DNA of 64,000 nt. Source: Glaciecola sp049650345 (GTDB taxonomy: Bacteria; Pseudomonadota; Gammaproteobacteria; Enterobacterales; Alteromonadaceae). Where the stretch lies: positions 1 through 64,000 of the forward strand of contig JBARZY010000101.1 in assembly GCA_049650345.1 (NCBI GenBank), given 5' to 3'. A program made the position numbers and the translations under genes. Under the pieces are notes generated by a model. That model was not told the DNA's origin. It saw nothing but the letters and a program-made list of their open reading frames with translations, and ran no database searches. Of this stretch, positions 15,491 through 23,911 are shown piece after piece. Each line of letters starts with the position of its first letter. The first letter of the stretch is position 1.

Positions 15491-18355
15491 ATGTCTATAA
15501 CAGGCAAGCATTGGAAACAAACCGAGCATAACACCACATGCCCATACTGTGGTGTAGGCTGTGGTGTAAGCGTACAATGCGATACCACTAGTAGCACCGA
15601 CGCAAGCGGTAACACACTAGAAGAAAAGCAAAACTTACACACGCTAACAGGTAACGCCGCACATCCAGCAAATGCAGGTAAATTATGCGTTAAAGGCAGC
15701 CACTTACTTGATACCACCGACACCCATGACAAACTGCTTTACCCCAGCATAAACGGAAAGCGCAGTTCTTGGACAGGCACCTTAGACAAAATGGCCGCCC
15801 ATATTCAACACTGTATCGAACACTTCGGTCCTGACTCGGTTGCATTTTATTTATCAGGCCAACTACTAACGGAAGACTATTACGTTGCCAATAAACTGAT
15901 GAAGGGTTTTTTGGGCAGCGCCAATGTTGATACTAATTCAAGATTATGTATGTCGTCGGCAGTGGCGGCATACAAGCGCGCATTCGGCGCAGACGCAGTA
16001 CCTTGTTGTTATGAAGACTTAGAACATACCGACTTACTCGTATTGACGGGTTCTAATGCGGCGTGGACACATCCCGTTTTATTTCAAAGAATGCAGAAGG
16101 CAATTGCTCAACACAGTGAACGGAAAATGGTGGTCATTGACCCCAGAAAAACCGCGACCAGTAAAGCAGCCGATTTGCATTTAGCGATTAAACCGGGTAC
16201 TGATACTTGGGTATTTAATGGTTTATTGCATTACTTAGTAAGCAATCAACTGTGTGACTATGCATATATACAAGCGCACACTAATGACTTTGAAGCGTGT
16301 TGCGAGGCAATTGAAAATTATACCCTCTCCGCGGTAAGTGAGGCAACAGAACTGTTACCCAGTGAATTAGAGCAGTTCTATCAAATGTTTGCCAGCGCAG
16401 ATTCGGCCATTAGCTTTTATTCAATGGGCATAAACCAATCGTCGTCTGGGGTTGATAAAGCAAACAGTATTATTAATTGTCATTTGGCCAGCGGCAAAAT
16501 AGGCAAAATAGGTAGCGGCCCATTTTCGATTACCGGCCAACCTAATGCCATGGGCGGTAGAGAAGTAGGTGGGCTAGCAAATATGTTGGCTGCACATATG
16601 GATATTGAAAACGCAGAGCATAACGCACTGGTGCAGTCATTTTGGCAAGCCCCTAATATGGCCACAAAGAACGGCTTAAAAGCCGTTGATATGTTTGACA
16701 GTATGGCCGCCGGTAACATTAAATTTGTGTGGATCATGGGGACCAATCCTGTGGTGAGCATGCCCAATAGAGTATTGGTAGAAGAAGCGCTTTCACGCTG
16801 CGATATGGTAGTGGTAAGTGATATTGTGACGCAAACCGACACCTTAGCCTATGCAGATATTGTATTACCTGCCACGGGATGGTCTGAAAAAGACGGAACG
16901 GTAACTAACTCAGAAAGGTGTATTTCTCGCCAACGCGGTATTTTATCAAAGCAGGGTGAATGCAAACACGACTGGGAAATTATTAGCAAACTGGCCCAAA
17001 AGTTAGGCTTTGCGGATGCTTTTAATTATCAATCAGCCGCTGATATTTTTGATGAGCATGCTAGGTTAAGTGCTTATAAGAATAAAGGTACGCGTGATTT
17101 TGATTTGAGTGCTTTGGTGGGCCTGAGTCGCTCAGAATATAACACGCTTACGCCTGCGCAATGGCCGGTAAATAAGCAGCACCCGAACGGCAAAAAACGC
17201 TTGTTTGAAGACGGTAAATTTTATACCAAAAATGGGCGGGCCAACTTTATTGCCATTCGGGCAAAATTTCCACAGCAACTGTGCAACGAGCGTTATCCAT
17301 TAGTACTTAATACCGGTCGTATGCGCGACCAATGGCATACCATGACGCGCACTGGCAAGGCGAAAGCGTTAATTGAACATACGCCACAAGCAGAAGTGCA
17401 TATGAGTACAGCAGACGCAAAAAAATACGCAGTTAACACGGGTGACTTGCTTGCTTTAAGTAGTAAACACAATATTGGCCAAGCAGTTATTGCCCCAGTT
17501 TTAGTCACCGATGATCAACGCAAAGGCGCCTTGTTTGCGCCGATACATTGGAGTTTACGTCATTCAAGTCATTATGCCTTAGCGCGGCTGTTTAGTTCAG
17601 CCAATGACCCAGTTTCAGGACAGCCTGAGCTAAAACATGCTGCAGTTTCGGTGCAAAAAGTGAGTCCAAGTGAGTCGCTCGTATTGGCACTACCCAAACA
17701 AACCTTAGCGCTTGATATTCATCAATTAACCACATTTGCACCTTATGTTGTGAGTGTTAATCAAGGTGAGTATGCCGTATTTTATTTATCAAGATTTGAA
17801 ACAGTGCATTATTCTGCTTCTCTTATAGAGATGGTAAGTGCTTATTTACAAAAATCTATTAATGTAAGTTGGCTGTCTAAAATAGATACTCACAATGCGC
17901 AAGCTAGCAAACTTGCATTCACCAATAACGATGAAAATACGCCTACATTACTTGCTTATATGGTAGGACTAACTCGCGAGTTCACTGGCCCCTTAGCTAA
18001 CATTATTAACCCTGAATTTATGCGTGAATGCTTTGATACTTCTGATTTAACGCAACACCAACAGCAATATTTATTGAACGTAACATCTCCCCCTGAATAT
18101 CAGCAGGGGAAACTAATATGCAGTTGTTTTAAAGTACGTAAACATACTATACAAGATGCAATACTTGCCGGCATGAATACGATTGAGGCCTTAGGCGACA
18201 AGCTGAAATGCGGAACTAATTGTGGTTCGTGCAAAAGTGAATTAAATAGTTTGATTAGTGAGCACACAATCACGCAATCTTCGAGTAGCTTGCCGCGTAA
18301 AACTCCTCATCGCATTGACGACAACCAACAGATTCCCATAGAGGTAATAAAATGA
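15491..18355 (+). CDS. nasA: Assimilatory nitrate reductase, catalytic subunit with C-terminal [2Fe-2S] domain
   Basis: Cytoplasmic molybdenum enzyme reducing nitrate to nitrite. The 954-aa protein opens with the [4Fe-4S] motif CPYCGVGCG plus a later Cys in KLCVKGSH. It continues with molybdopterin oxidoreductase domains (NTNSRLCMSSAVAAYKRAFG, FSITGQPNAMGGREVGGLAN, WIMGTNPVVSMPN) and a molydopterin dinucleotide-binding domain (LNTGRMRDQWHTMTRTG). Residues about 878-925 add a BFD-like [2Fe-2S] domain (CSCFKVRK, CGTNCGSC), as in proteobacterial NasA. No separate NADH-dependent NasB/NasC gene is present in the cluster, so the electron donor is not identified. The stop overlaps cobA by four bases. 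One GGACAGGCA repeat lies inside at 15771. Confidence 0.96.
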   Translation: MSITGKHWKQTEHNTTCPYCGVGCGVSVQCDTTSSTDASGNTLEEKQNLHTLTGNAAHPANAGKLCVKGSHLLDTTDTHDKLLYPSINGKRSSWTGTLDKMAAHIQHCIEHFGPDSVAFYLSGQLLTEDYYVANKLMKGFLGSANVDTNSRLCMSSAVAAYKRAFGADAVPCCYEDLEHTDLLVLTGSNAAWTHPVLFQRMQKAIAQHSERKMVVIDPRKTATSKAADLHLAIKPGTDTWVFNGLLHYLVSNQLCDYAYIQAHTNDFEACCEAIENYTLSAVSEATELLPSELEQFYQMFASADSAISFYSMGINQSSSGVDKANSIINCHLASGKIGKIGSGPFSITGQPNAMGGREVGGLANMLAAHMDIENAEHNALVQSFWQAPNMATKNGLKAVDMFDSMAAGNIKFVWIMGTNPVVSMPNRVLVEEALSRCDMVVVSDIVTQTDTLAYADIVLPATGWSEKDGTVTNSERCISRQRGILSKQGECKHDWEIISKLAQKLGFADAFNYQSAADIFDEHARLSAYKNKGTRDFDLSALVGLSRSEYNTLTPAQWPVNKQHPNGKKRLFEDGKFYTKNGRANFIAIRAKFPQQLCNERYPLVLNTGRMRDQWHTMTRTGKAKALIEHTPQAEVHMSTADAKKYAVNTGDLLALSSKHNIGQAVIAPVLVTDDQRKGALFAPIHWSLRHSSHYALARLFSSANDPVSGQPELKHAAVSVQKVSPSESLVLALPKQTLALDIHQLTTFAPYVVSVNQGEYAVFYLSRFETVHYSASLIEMVSAYLQKSINVSWLSKIDTHNAQASKLAFTNNDENTPTLLAYMVGLTREFTGPLANIINPEFMRECFDTSDLTQHQQQYLLNVTSPPEYQQGKLICSCFKVRKHTIQDAILAGMNTIEALGDKLKCGTNCGSCKSELNSLISEHTITQSSSSLPRKTPHRIDDNQQIPIEVIK

Positions 18356-19182
18356 ATGTATTCATTACTGGACAGGCACGAAACACAAACAAAACTAATC
18401 AGCAACAAGTCATTATTGTAGGAGCGGGCCCAGGCGATGCAGAACTGATGACCATAAAAGGCTACAAAGCTCTGCAAAATGCAGATGTTGTGCTATATGA
18501 CTGGCTGGTGTCAGAAGAAGTACTAGACTTGATCCCCGCAGGCACTGAAAAAGTGTTTGTGGGAAAGCGATGCGCACAGCATAGCATGGCACAAAAAACG
18601 ATCTGCGAACTCATGGTTAGTCATGCTCAATTGGGCAAGCGTGTCGTTAGGCTAAAAGGCGGCGATCCGGCGATTTTCGCACGCACTTTAGAAGAAACAA
18701 AAATTCTTGCACAGCACAATATCCCGTTTTGTATTATCCCCGGTATTACTGCCGCCTCGGGTGCTTCTGCCTATACCGGCATTAGTCTTACTCATCGTGA
18801 CTGCGCGCAATCAGTTAGGTATGTAACGGCCAGTTTAAAATGTATTGATGACGAACCTAATTGGTCACAAATAGTCAATAACTGTGAAACCGAAACATTG
18901 GTGTTTTATATGGGTCTTAGCAAGCTCAATTTAATTACGCAGCGATTAATCAGTGCAGGTGTGCCGGTTGATTTTCCGGTTGCTGTAATAGATAAGGCAT
19001 GTACTTCACAACAACAGTTGGCATGTGGGCAACTTAATAATATTGCCCACAATACAAGCGTGCAAACCTTTAACGGCCCTGCTTTGATTGTAGTAGGTCG
19101 AGTTGTCGACCATTATGAGGCAATCACTATGGATCCTCGCACCTTGCACCAAATTAGTGAAACCCATGCGGTTGCCAGCTAG
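18352..19182 (+). CDS. cobA: Uroporphyrinogen-III C-methyltransferase
   Basis: Makes precorrin-2 from uroporphyrinogen III with S-adenosylmethionine, the committed step toward siroheme, the cofactor of NirB. The 276-aa protein has VIIVGAGPGDAELMTIKGYKAL, LYDWLVS, VVRLKGGDPAIFAR and PGITAASGASAYTGISLTHRD, the classic SUMT motifs. It lacks the CysG dehydrogenase/chelatase domain, so those steps must be supplied elsewhere. The ATGA overlap with nasA indicates translational coupling. A GGACAGGCA repeat lies at codons 7-9, in the region before the catalytic fold. Confidence 0.95.
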   Translation: MNVFITGQARNTNKTNQQQVIIVGAGPGDAELMTIKGYKALQNADVVLYDWLVSEEVLDLIPAGTEKVFVGKRCAQHSMAQKTICELMVSHAQLGKRVVRLKGGDPAIFARTLEETKILAQHNIPFCIIPGITAASGASAYTGISLTHRDCAQSVRYVTASLKCIDDEPNWSQIVNNCETETLVFYMGLSKLNLITQRLISAGVPVDFPVAVIDKACTSQQQLACGQLNNIAHNTSVQTFNGPALIVVGRVVDHYEAITMDPRTLHQISETHAVAS

Positions 19183-19284
19183 AGCTGTGGTAACAGCTTA
19201 CTGAATTTGTATGTTAATTGATGGTTAAGCTGTTGATATAGTTCGTTTTAAATTAGTTCGCTAGTGTGGCAAAGCGTTTGCTTA

Positions 19285-19313
19285 CTGTTTTTAGTAGTAA
19301 CTACTAAAAACAG
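19285..19313. promoter_or_regulatory. Perfect 13-bp inverted repeat before nasT
   Basis: CTGTTTTTAGTAG and its exact complement flank a TAA loop, ending 11 bases before the nasT start. There is no T-run after it. It could be an operator, an mRNA structure near the nasT ribosome site, or the 3' end of the nirB operon transcript. Confidence 0.45.
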
Positions 19314-19324
19314 GTTATCCACTT

Positions 19325-19897
19325 TTGAATATTTTGCTCATTGATGATAATCAACATCGAGCACAAGCGATTGTGAGCGCGCTAGCCGGCTCAGAATATT
19401 GCGTTACCCACTTAGTCAGTGCAGGGTCGCATTTACTTATGCAGGTTGAGCGCGCCCAACCCGACATGATCGTAATTGACATTGAATCTCCCGATCGCGA
19501 CATCCTTGAAAGCTTACATACGCTCAATCAAATAAATCCCAAACCCATTGTTTTATTTACCGAAACGGAAGACGCTAGCATTATGAAGCGTTCTATAAAG
19601 TCGGGTGTAAGTGCGTATGTAACGGGCAATGCAGATTGGGGCAGAGTACGTTCAATACTCGATGCCGCATCTGCTCGATTTGAAGAATACCAAGAACTTA
19701 AACAAGCATTGAGAAGTTCACAAGATGAGCTTGAAGCACACAAAACGATTGATCAGGCAAAACGCTTACTCATGAAAAAACAACATCTAGACGAAGCGAC
19801 TGCATATAAGGCCATGCGCAAAATGGCGATGGACAGCGGTCAAAAATTAGAGCAAGTGTCTGCCAACCTTTTAACTGTACTGAAGAACCTACCATGA
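19325..19897 (+). CDS. nasT: ANTAR-domain antiterminator NasT
   Basis: RNA-binding regulator that, when not held by NasS, binds leader hairpins and prevents termination in nitrate assimilation operons. The 190-aa protein starts at TTG 19325 (AGG about ten bases upstream). The N-terminal half is a receiver-like fold (ILLIDDNQHRAQAIVSAL); the ANTAR helices occupy about 128-188 (TIDQAKRLLMKKQHLDEATAYKAMRKMAMDSG). The classical Asp-Asp pair is present (IDDN), but NasT proteins are normally controlled by NasS rather than phosphorylation. It overlaps nasS by four bases, as expected for a complex-forming pair. Confidence 0.93.
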   Translation: MNILLIDDNQHRAQAIVSALAGSEYCVTHLVSAGSHLLMQVERAQPDMIVIDIESPDRDILESLHTLNQINPKPIVLFTETEDASIMKRSIKSGVSAYVTGNADWGRVRSILDAASARFEEYQELKQALRSSQDELEAHKTIDQAKRLLMKKQHLDEATAYKAMRKMAMDSGQKLEQVSANLLTVLKNLP

Positions 19898-20997
19898 ATA
19901 ATACATCCTACCCAACTATTCAACTCGGTTTTGTAAAACTAACTGATGCTGCCCCTTATGTGGTGGCTAAGGAATTAGGCTTTTTTGCACAGTACGGATT
20001 AAGTGTTGAACTACGCCCACAAAATTCGTGGACCACGTTACGTGATAAACTTGAGACGGGTTTATTAGATGCTGCGCAAATGTTAGCACCCATGCCCTTG
20101 GCCAGCGCCTTAGGTATAAGTGGTGCTAGGCGTGACATTATTACGCCCTTAATTACCAGTCAAAATGGTAATGGCATTACGCTTTCTATGAGCTTGTGTA
20201 ACGAGATAAAAGAACTATCGAGCCTTGATGAAATACCGTTTCCGATGCCCGCGTTTTTACTCAAAAAAGCGATTGAATCTCGCAAAAGCAAGCAACAAAA
20301 TAAGTTAACCTTTGCGTCTGTGTTTCCGTTTAGCTGTCATTATTTGCAGTTACTTGATTATTTTTCAGCGGGCGACATCAACACCGATGATGTGGAATTT
20401 GTATTTATGCCTCCTACCAGTATGGCTGATAGCTTAGACAGCGCAGACATTGATGGATTTTGTGTGGGGGGCCCATACAATGCAACCTCTGTGAGGAAGC
20501 ACAGTGGCGCGACGGTAGCAACTTCTTACGATATTTGGCAAGACCAAGCTGAGAAAGTGCTGGGTATTACTAATGAAGCCTATCAGCAACGTCCTAATAT
20601 GTATCATTTGCTATGCGCTGCCCTTATTGACGCGTGTGAATGGTTGAAAGATGTGCCCAACCGATTTGAAGCTGCCCGTATATTGGCTGACGAGCACTAT
20701 TTAGATACGGCTATCGATTATATTGCGCCATCGCTTATTGGCAGTTGTTTGACCAGTGCAAACACAGCGCCGAGACATATTCCTCATTACAACCGATTTA
20801 GCTCAGTATTTGCAAACGCCGCGCAGCAAGCTTATTCGGTTAATCGTCCAAGTCATGTGCAAGGTGAATGGCTATTAAGTAAAGTACAGATGGCATGGCC
20901 GCATTTATGTAAGCAAGATGTCAACACTAGCCTAGTGTCGGCATGCTTTCGAGAAGACATTTTTAAACAAGCCCTTGCGAGTCGTTTGCACAAATAG
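19894..20997 (+). CDS. nasS: Nitrate/nitrite sensor NasS
   Basis: Periplasmic-binding-protein fold used as a cytoplasmic nitrate sensor that sequesters NasT. The 367-aa protein resembles the neighbouring NrtA (shared pattern FxKLTDxAPxxVAxExGxF and the ITxxxNGNGIT stretch) but has no signal peptide: it starts directly MNNTSYPTIQLGFVKLTD. A later FCVGGPYN corresponds to the YCVGEPWN ligand-site motif of NrtA. The ATGA overlap with nasT supports joint synthesis. This lack of export signal separates it from a transporter component. Confidence 0.92.
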   Translation: MNNTSYPTIQLGFVKLTDAAPYVVAKELGFFAQYGLSVELRPQNSWTTLRDKLETGLLDAAQMLAPMPLASALGISGARRDIITPLITSQNGNGITLSMSLCNEIKELSSLDEIPFPMPAFLLKKAIESRKSKQQNKLTFASVFPFSCHYLQLLDYFSAGDINTDDVEFVFMPPTSMADSLDSADIDGFCVGGPYNATSVRKHSGATVATSYDIWQDQAEKVLGITNEAYQQRPNMYHLLCAALIDACEWLKDVPNRFEAARILADEHYLDTAIDYIAPSLIGSCLTSANTAPRHIPHYNRFSSVFANAAQQAYSVNRPSHVQGEWLLSKVQMAWPHLCKQDVNTSLVSACFREDIFKQALASRLHK

Positions 20998-20998
20998 G

Positions 20999-21022
20999 GG
21001 CACTTCTGTGGTGCGTGGTGCA
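20999..21022. promoter_or_regulatory. NtrC-like site upstream of nrtA
   Basis: GGCACTT-CTG-TGGTGCG (20999-21015) matches the NtrC palindrome at 10 of 14 half-site bases. A second perfect half site, TGGTGCA, follows at 21016-21022. This is about 75-100 bases upstream of the sigma54-like promoter, as for an enhancer. It begins two bases after the nasS stop. Confidence 0.45.
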
Positions 21023-21096
21023 CTGAAATAAGCCAATAAACACTTAAAACCAATAGCGTTTATTTTTAAGTTGTTGAAAATATAAGATTTTTAATG

Positions 21097-21113
21097 TTGG
21101 CACTATTGATGCT
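21097..21113 (+). promoter_or_regulatory. Sigma54-like promoter of nrt operon
   Basis: TTGGCAC followed by TATTGATGCT has GG (21099-21100) and GC (21111-21112) with exactly ten bases between, as in sigma54 -24/-12 promoters. It shares TTGGCACTA with the nirB promoter. Transcription would begin near 21123 and include the leader below. Confidence 0.6.
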
Positions 21114-21240
21114 AGGTAACGAGTGAAAGGAGCTTGCACAGAACATCCTGCTTTGTTTGTATCATTTTAGTGTCCCCAAGCCAGTGAATGATATACACAA
21201 GCACATAATAATAACTGTGTATTAACGACAATAAAACTTA

Positions 21241-21327
21241 GCGCTGCTGCGATGACGCATTAGTGCTTAGGCAATGTAGCCCATTATATTCAGCGCGTAA
21301 GCGATGTTTATTGTGGGCTTTTTTTTT
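21241..21327 (+). promoter_or_regulatory. NasT (ANTAR) antitermination leader of nrt operon
   Basis: A bipartite hairpin (GCGCT/AGTGC outer, TGCG/CGCA inner, 21241-21266) is followed by GGC (21270-21272), hexaloop AATGTA (21273-21278) and GCC (21279-21281). Loop positions 1 and 4 are A and G, as in ANTAR target RNAs. The GCC also begins an imperfect terminator hairpin, GCCCA (21279-21283) pairing with TGGGC (21314-21318), followed by nine Ts (21319-21327). The arrangement is the same as upstream of nirB. The remaining roughly 110 bases between promoter and leader show nothing else I can name. Confidence 0.8.
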
Positions 21328-21367
21328 GGCTTAAATTTTTGTATTCATTATTGTAGGAACACATACT

Positions 21368-22783
21368 ATGAACACGCAGACTACTATTACTGCACAAACC
21401 TGCAAAGCAACGTCGTTGTTTAGCAAAAAAAATTGTAAAGCCATTGGTGTGGCGCTCTCTTTATTAACTTTCAGCTTGTTCTCATCAGCACAAGATGTAG
21501 GCTATGCCGAAAAGGAAGAGCTAAAGTTTGGATTTATTAAACTGACTGACATGGCTCCGTTAGCGGTTGCTTACGAGAAGGGTTATTTTGAAGACGAAGG
21601 CCTGTATGTAACATTAGAAGCACAGGCAAACTGGAAGGTATTGTTAGACCGCGTTATTGACGGACAGTTAGACGGTGCGCACATGCTTGCAGGCCAACCT
21701 TTGGGTGCCACTATTGGATATGGTACAAAAGCGCACATCATGACTGCTTTTAGCATGGATTTAAATGGTAACGGCATTACGGTATCAAATGATGTGTGGG
21801 CAAAGATGAAAAAGAACATACCACATGAAAATGGTAAGCCTGTGCATCCTATTAAAGCCGATACGTTGGTTCCAGTAATTGACGAACTGAATAAGGCGGG
21901 TCAGCCGTTTAAAATGGGTATGGTGTTCCCGGTATCTACGCATAATTACGAATTGCGTTATTGGTTAGCTGCTGGCGGTATTCACCCTGGTTATTACGCA
22001 CCACATAAAGGTGACACTAGTGGTCAAATTGATGCGCAAGCCTTGTTGTCGGTAACTCCTCCGCCGCAAATGCCCGCCACGATGGAAGCCGGTACTATTC
22101 ACGGCTACTGCGTAGGTGAGCCATGGAACCAACAGGCTGTATTTAAAGGAATTGGTGTTCCGGTTATTACCGATTATCAAATTTGGAAAAACAACCCCGA
22201 AAAAGTGTTTGGTGTGTCTAGCGAATGGCAAGAAAAGTATCCTAATACTCACGTTCGTGTTGTGAAAGCAATGATACGCGCTGCAATGTGGTTAGATGAA
22301 AACAACAACGCAAATCGTGACGAAGCGGTAAAAATTCTGGCGCAATCTAACTATGTGGGTGCTGATGCAGATGTTATTGCAAACAGTATGACCGGTACTT
22401 TTGAGTTTGAGAAAGGCGACAAGCGCGATATTCCAGATTTCAATGTGTTTTTTAGACACAATGCTACCTATCCATATTACAGCGACGCCATTTGGTACCT
22501 AACACAAATGCGTAGATGGGGACAAATTTCAGAACAAAAATCTGACAGCTGGTATGTTGATATTGCCAAGAAAGTGTATCGTCCAGACATCTATTCTGTG
22601 GCAGCTAAAGCCCTAATTGCTGAAGGTAAAGCGTCAGCGGCTGATTTCCCAGACTTCGCAAGCGAAACCGGTTTTAAACCGCCGCAGTCAGAGTTTATAG
22701 ACAATATTACATTTGACGGCACGCAACCGAACGCATATCTAAATAGCTTCCCAATTGGTTTAAAAGCAGACGACAAATTATAA
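21368..22783 (+). CDS. nrtA: Nitrate ABC transporter substrate-binding protein
   Basis: Periplasmic nitrate-binding component of the Nrt importer. The 471-aa protein has an export signal with a hydrophobic core (KAIGVALSLLTFSLFSSAQD, about 24-43). The N-terminal 20 residues make the signal unusually long. The NrtA/CmpA fold follows: FGFIKLTDMAPLAVAYEKGYF, DLNGNGITVS, KMGMVFPVSTHNYELRYWLAAGGI, TIHGYCVGEPWNQQAV and TDYQIWKNNPEKVFGV. ATG 21368 has AGGAACA about eight bases upstream. It heads nrtA-nrtB-nrtD behind its own sigma54-like promoter and antitermination leader. Confidence 0.95.
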   Translation: MNTQTTITAQTCKATSLFSKKNCKAIGVALSLLTFSLFSSAQDVGYAEKEELKFGFIKLTDMAPLAVAYEKGYFEDEGLYVTLEAQANWKVLLDRVIDGQLDGAHMLAGQPLGATIGYGTKAHIMTAFSMDLNGNGITVSNDVWAKMKKNIPHENGKPVHPIKADTLVPVIDELNKAGQPFKMGMVFPVSTHNYELRYWLAAGGIHPGYYAPHKGDTSGQIDAQALLSVTPPPQMPATMEAGTIHGYCVGEPWNQQAVFKGIGVPVITDYQIWKNNPEKVFGVSSEWQEKYPNTHVRVVKAMIRAAMWLDENNNANRDEAVKILAQSNYVGADADVIANSMTGTFEFEKGDKRDIPDFNVFFRHNATYPYYSDAIWYLTQMRRWGQISEQKSDSWYVDIAKKVYRPDIYSVAAKALIAEGKASAADFPDFASETGFKPPQSEFIDNITFDGTQPNAYLNSFPIGLKADDKL

Positions 22784-22889
22784 GCCATTGTTAGTATAAA
22801 AATGAGCTAGTAACAACTGAGTGAAACGTGCTGATAGCGTCTGTGCACTAGTCGCTACCAGCACACATTAACAAAAACGGGAGGGCAAA

Positions 22890-23882
22890 ATGGCCTCACA
22901 AACGATTGTAAAAATGATGACCAATAAAATTACCCCATCACCAAATATGCAGAGCGTATTTAAAATAATGAATACCTTAATGTTACCGGTAATCGGAATA
23001 CTGCTGTTCATTGGGTTATGGTCAATGGTAGCCAGCAAAATTGATACTTCCTTAGGTCAATTTCCTGGTCCAAGTGCAGTATTTGAGCAATCAATAAGTT
23101 TGTATGATGAACATGTTGCCCAACAAGATAAAGCCGCTGCGTTTTATGAGCGTCAAGAAAAACGGAATGCCGCCCGCGTTGAAGCTGATCCCAGTTATGT
23201 GCCTAAAATACGCCCATTTACCGGTGCGCCAACGTTTTTTGATCAAATTTGGACAAGCTTATACACCGTGGGTATAGGGTTTTTGATGGCTTCTGTTATT
23301 GCTGTGCCACTGGGTATTGTGTGTGGTTTGAGCAAATCTGCTTATGCTGCCATTAATCCTCTTATTCAGTTGTTTAAGCCAGTATCACCATTGGCGTGGC
23401 TACCTTTAGTCACGATGATTGTGAGTGCGGTATATGTAAGTGAAGACCCGATGTTTGCGAAGTCATTTGTCACCTCTGCGGTAACGGTAGCATTGTGCTG
23501 CTTGTGGCCAACTCTGATTAATACTGCGGTGGGGGTGTCGAGTATCGATAAAGACCTCATTAACGTGAGTAGAGTATTACGCTTGAATACCTTTACGCAT
23601 ATACAAAAAATTGTGCTTCCCTCGTCTATTCCTATGATTTTTACAGGCTTACGTTTGAGCTTAGGTATAGGTTGGATGGTGCTGATTGCCGCAGAAATGC
23701 TCGCACAAAACCCAGGTTTGGGTAAGTTTGTGTGGGACGAATTCCAAAATGGGTCTTCAAACTCATTAGCAAGAATTATGGTGGCGGTGCTGTCTATTGG
23801 CCTTATAGGATTTTTATTAGACAGATTAATGTTAATCGTTCAAAAGCAAGTGAGCTGGGATAAAAACCAGGTGCTTCGTTAA
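22890..23882 (+). CDS. nrtB: Nitrate ABC transporter permease
   Basis: Inner-membrane channel of the Nrt importer. The 330-aa protein starts at ATG 22890 after GGGAGGG. An N-terminal helix (about 30-50) is followed by a charged segment (about 70-108), as in NrtB/CmpB, then the BPD_transp_1 core (TSLYTVGIGFLMASVIAVPLGIVCGLS, LIQLFKPVSPLAWLPLVTMI, GLRLSLGIGWMVLIAAEMLA). The EAA-type loop that contacts the ATPase is near ALTL/GLRLSLG. The gene follows nrtA by 106 bases and precedes the ATPase by 29. Confidence 0.95.
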   Translation: MASQTIVKMMTNKITPSPNMQSVFKIMNTLMLPVIGILLFIGLWSMVASKIDTSLGQFPGPSAVFEQSISLYDEHVAQQDKAAAFYERQEKRNAARVEADPSYVPKIRPFTGAPTFFDQIWTSLYTVGIGFLMASVIAVPLGIVCGLSKSAYAAINPLIQLFKPVSPLAWLPLVTMIVSAVYVSEDPMFAKSFVTSAVTVALCCLWPTLINTAVGVSSIDKDLINVSRVLRLNTFTHIQKIVLPSSIPMIFTGLRLSLGIGWMVLIAAEMLAQNPGLGKFVWDEFQNGSSNSLARIMVAVLSIGLIGFLLDRLMLIVQKQVSWDKNQVLR

Positions 23883-23911
23883 GTCACTGATTACGGTATA
23901 AGGATAAATTT

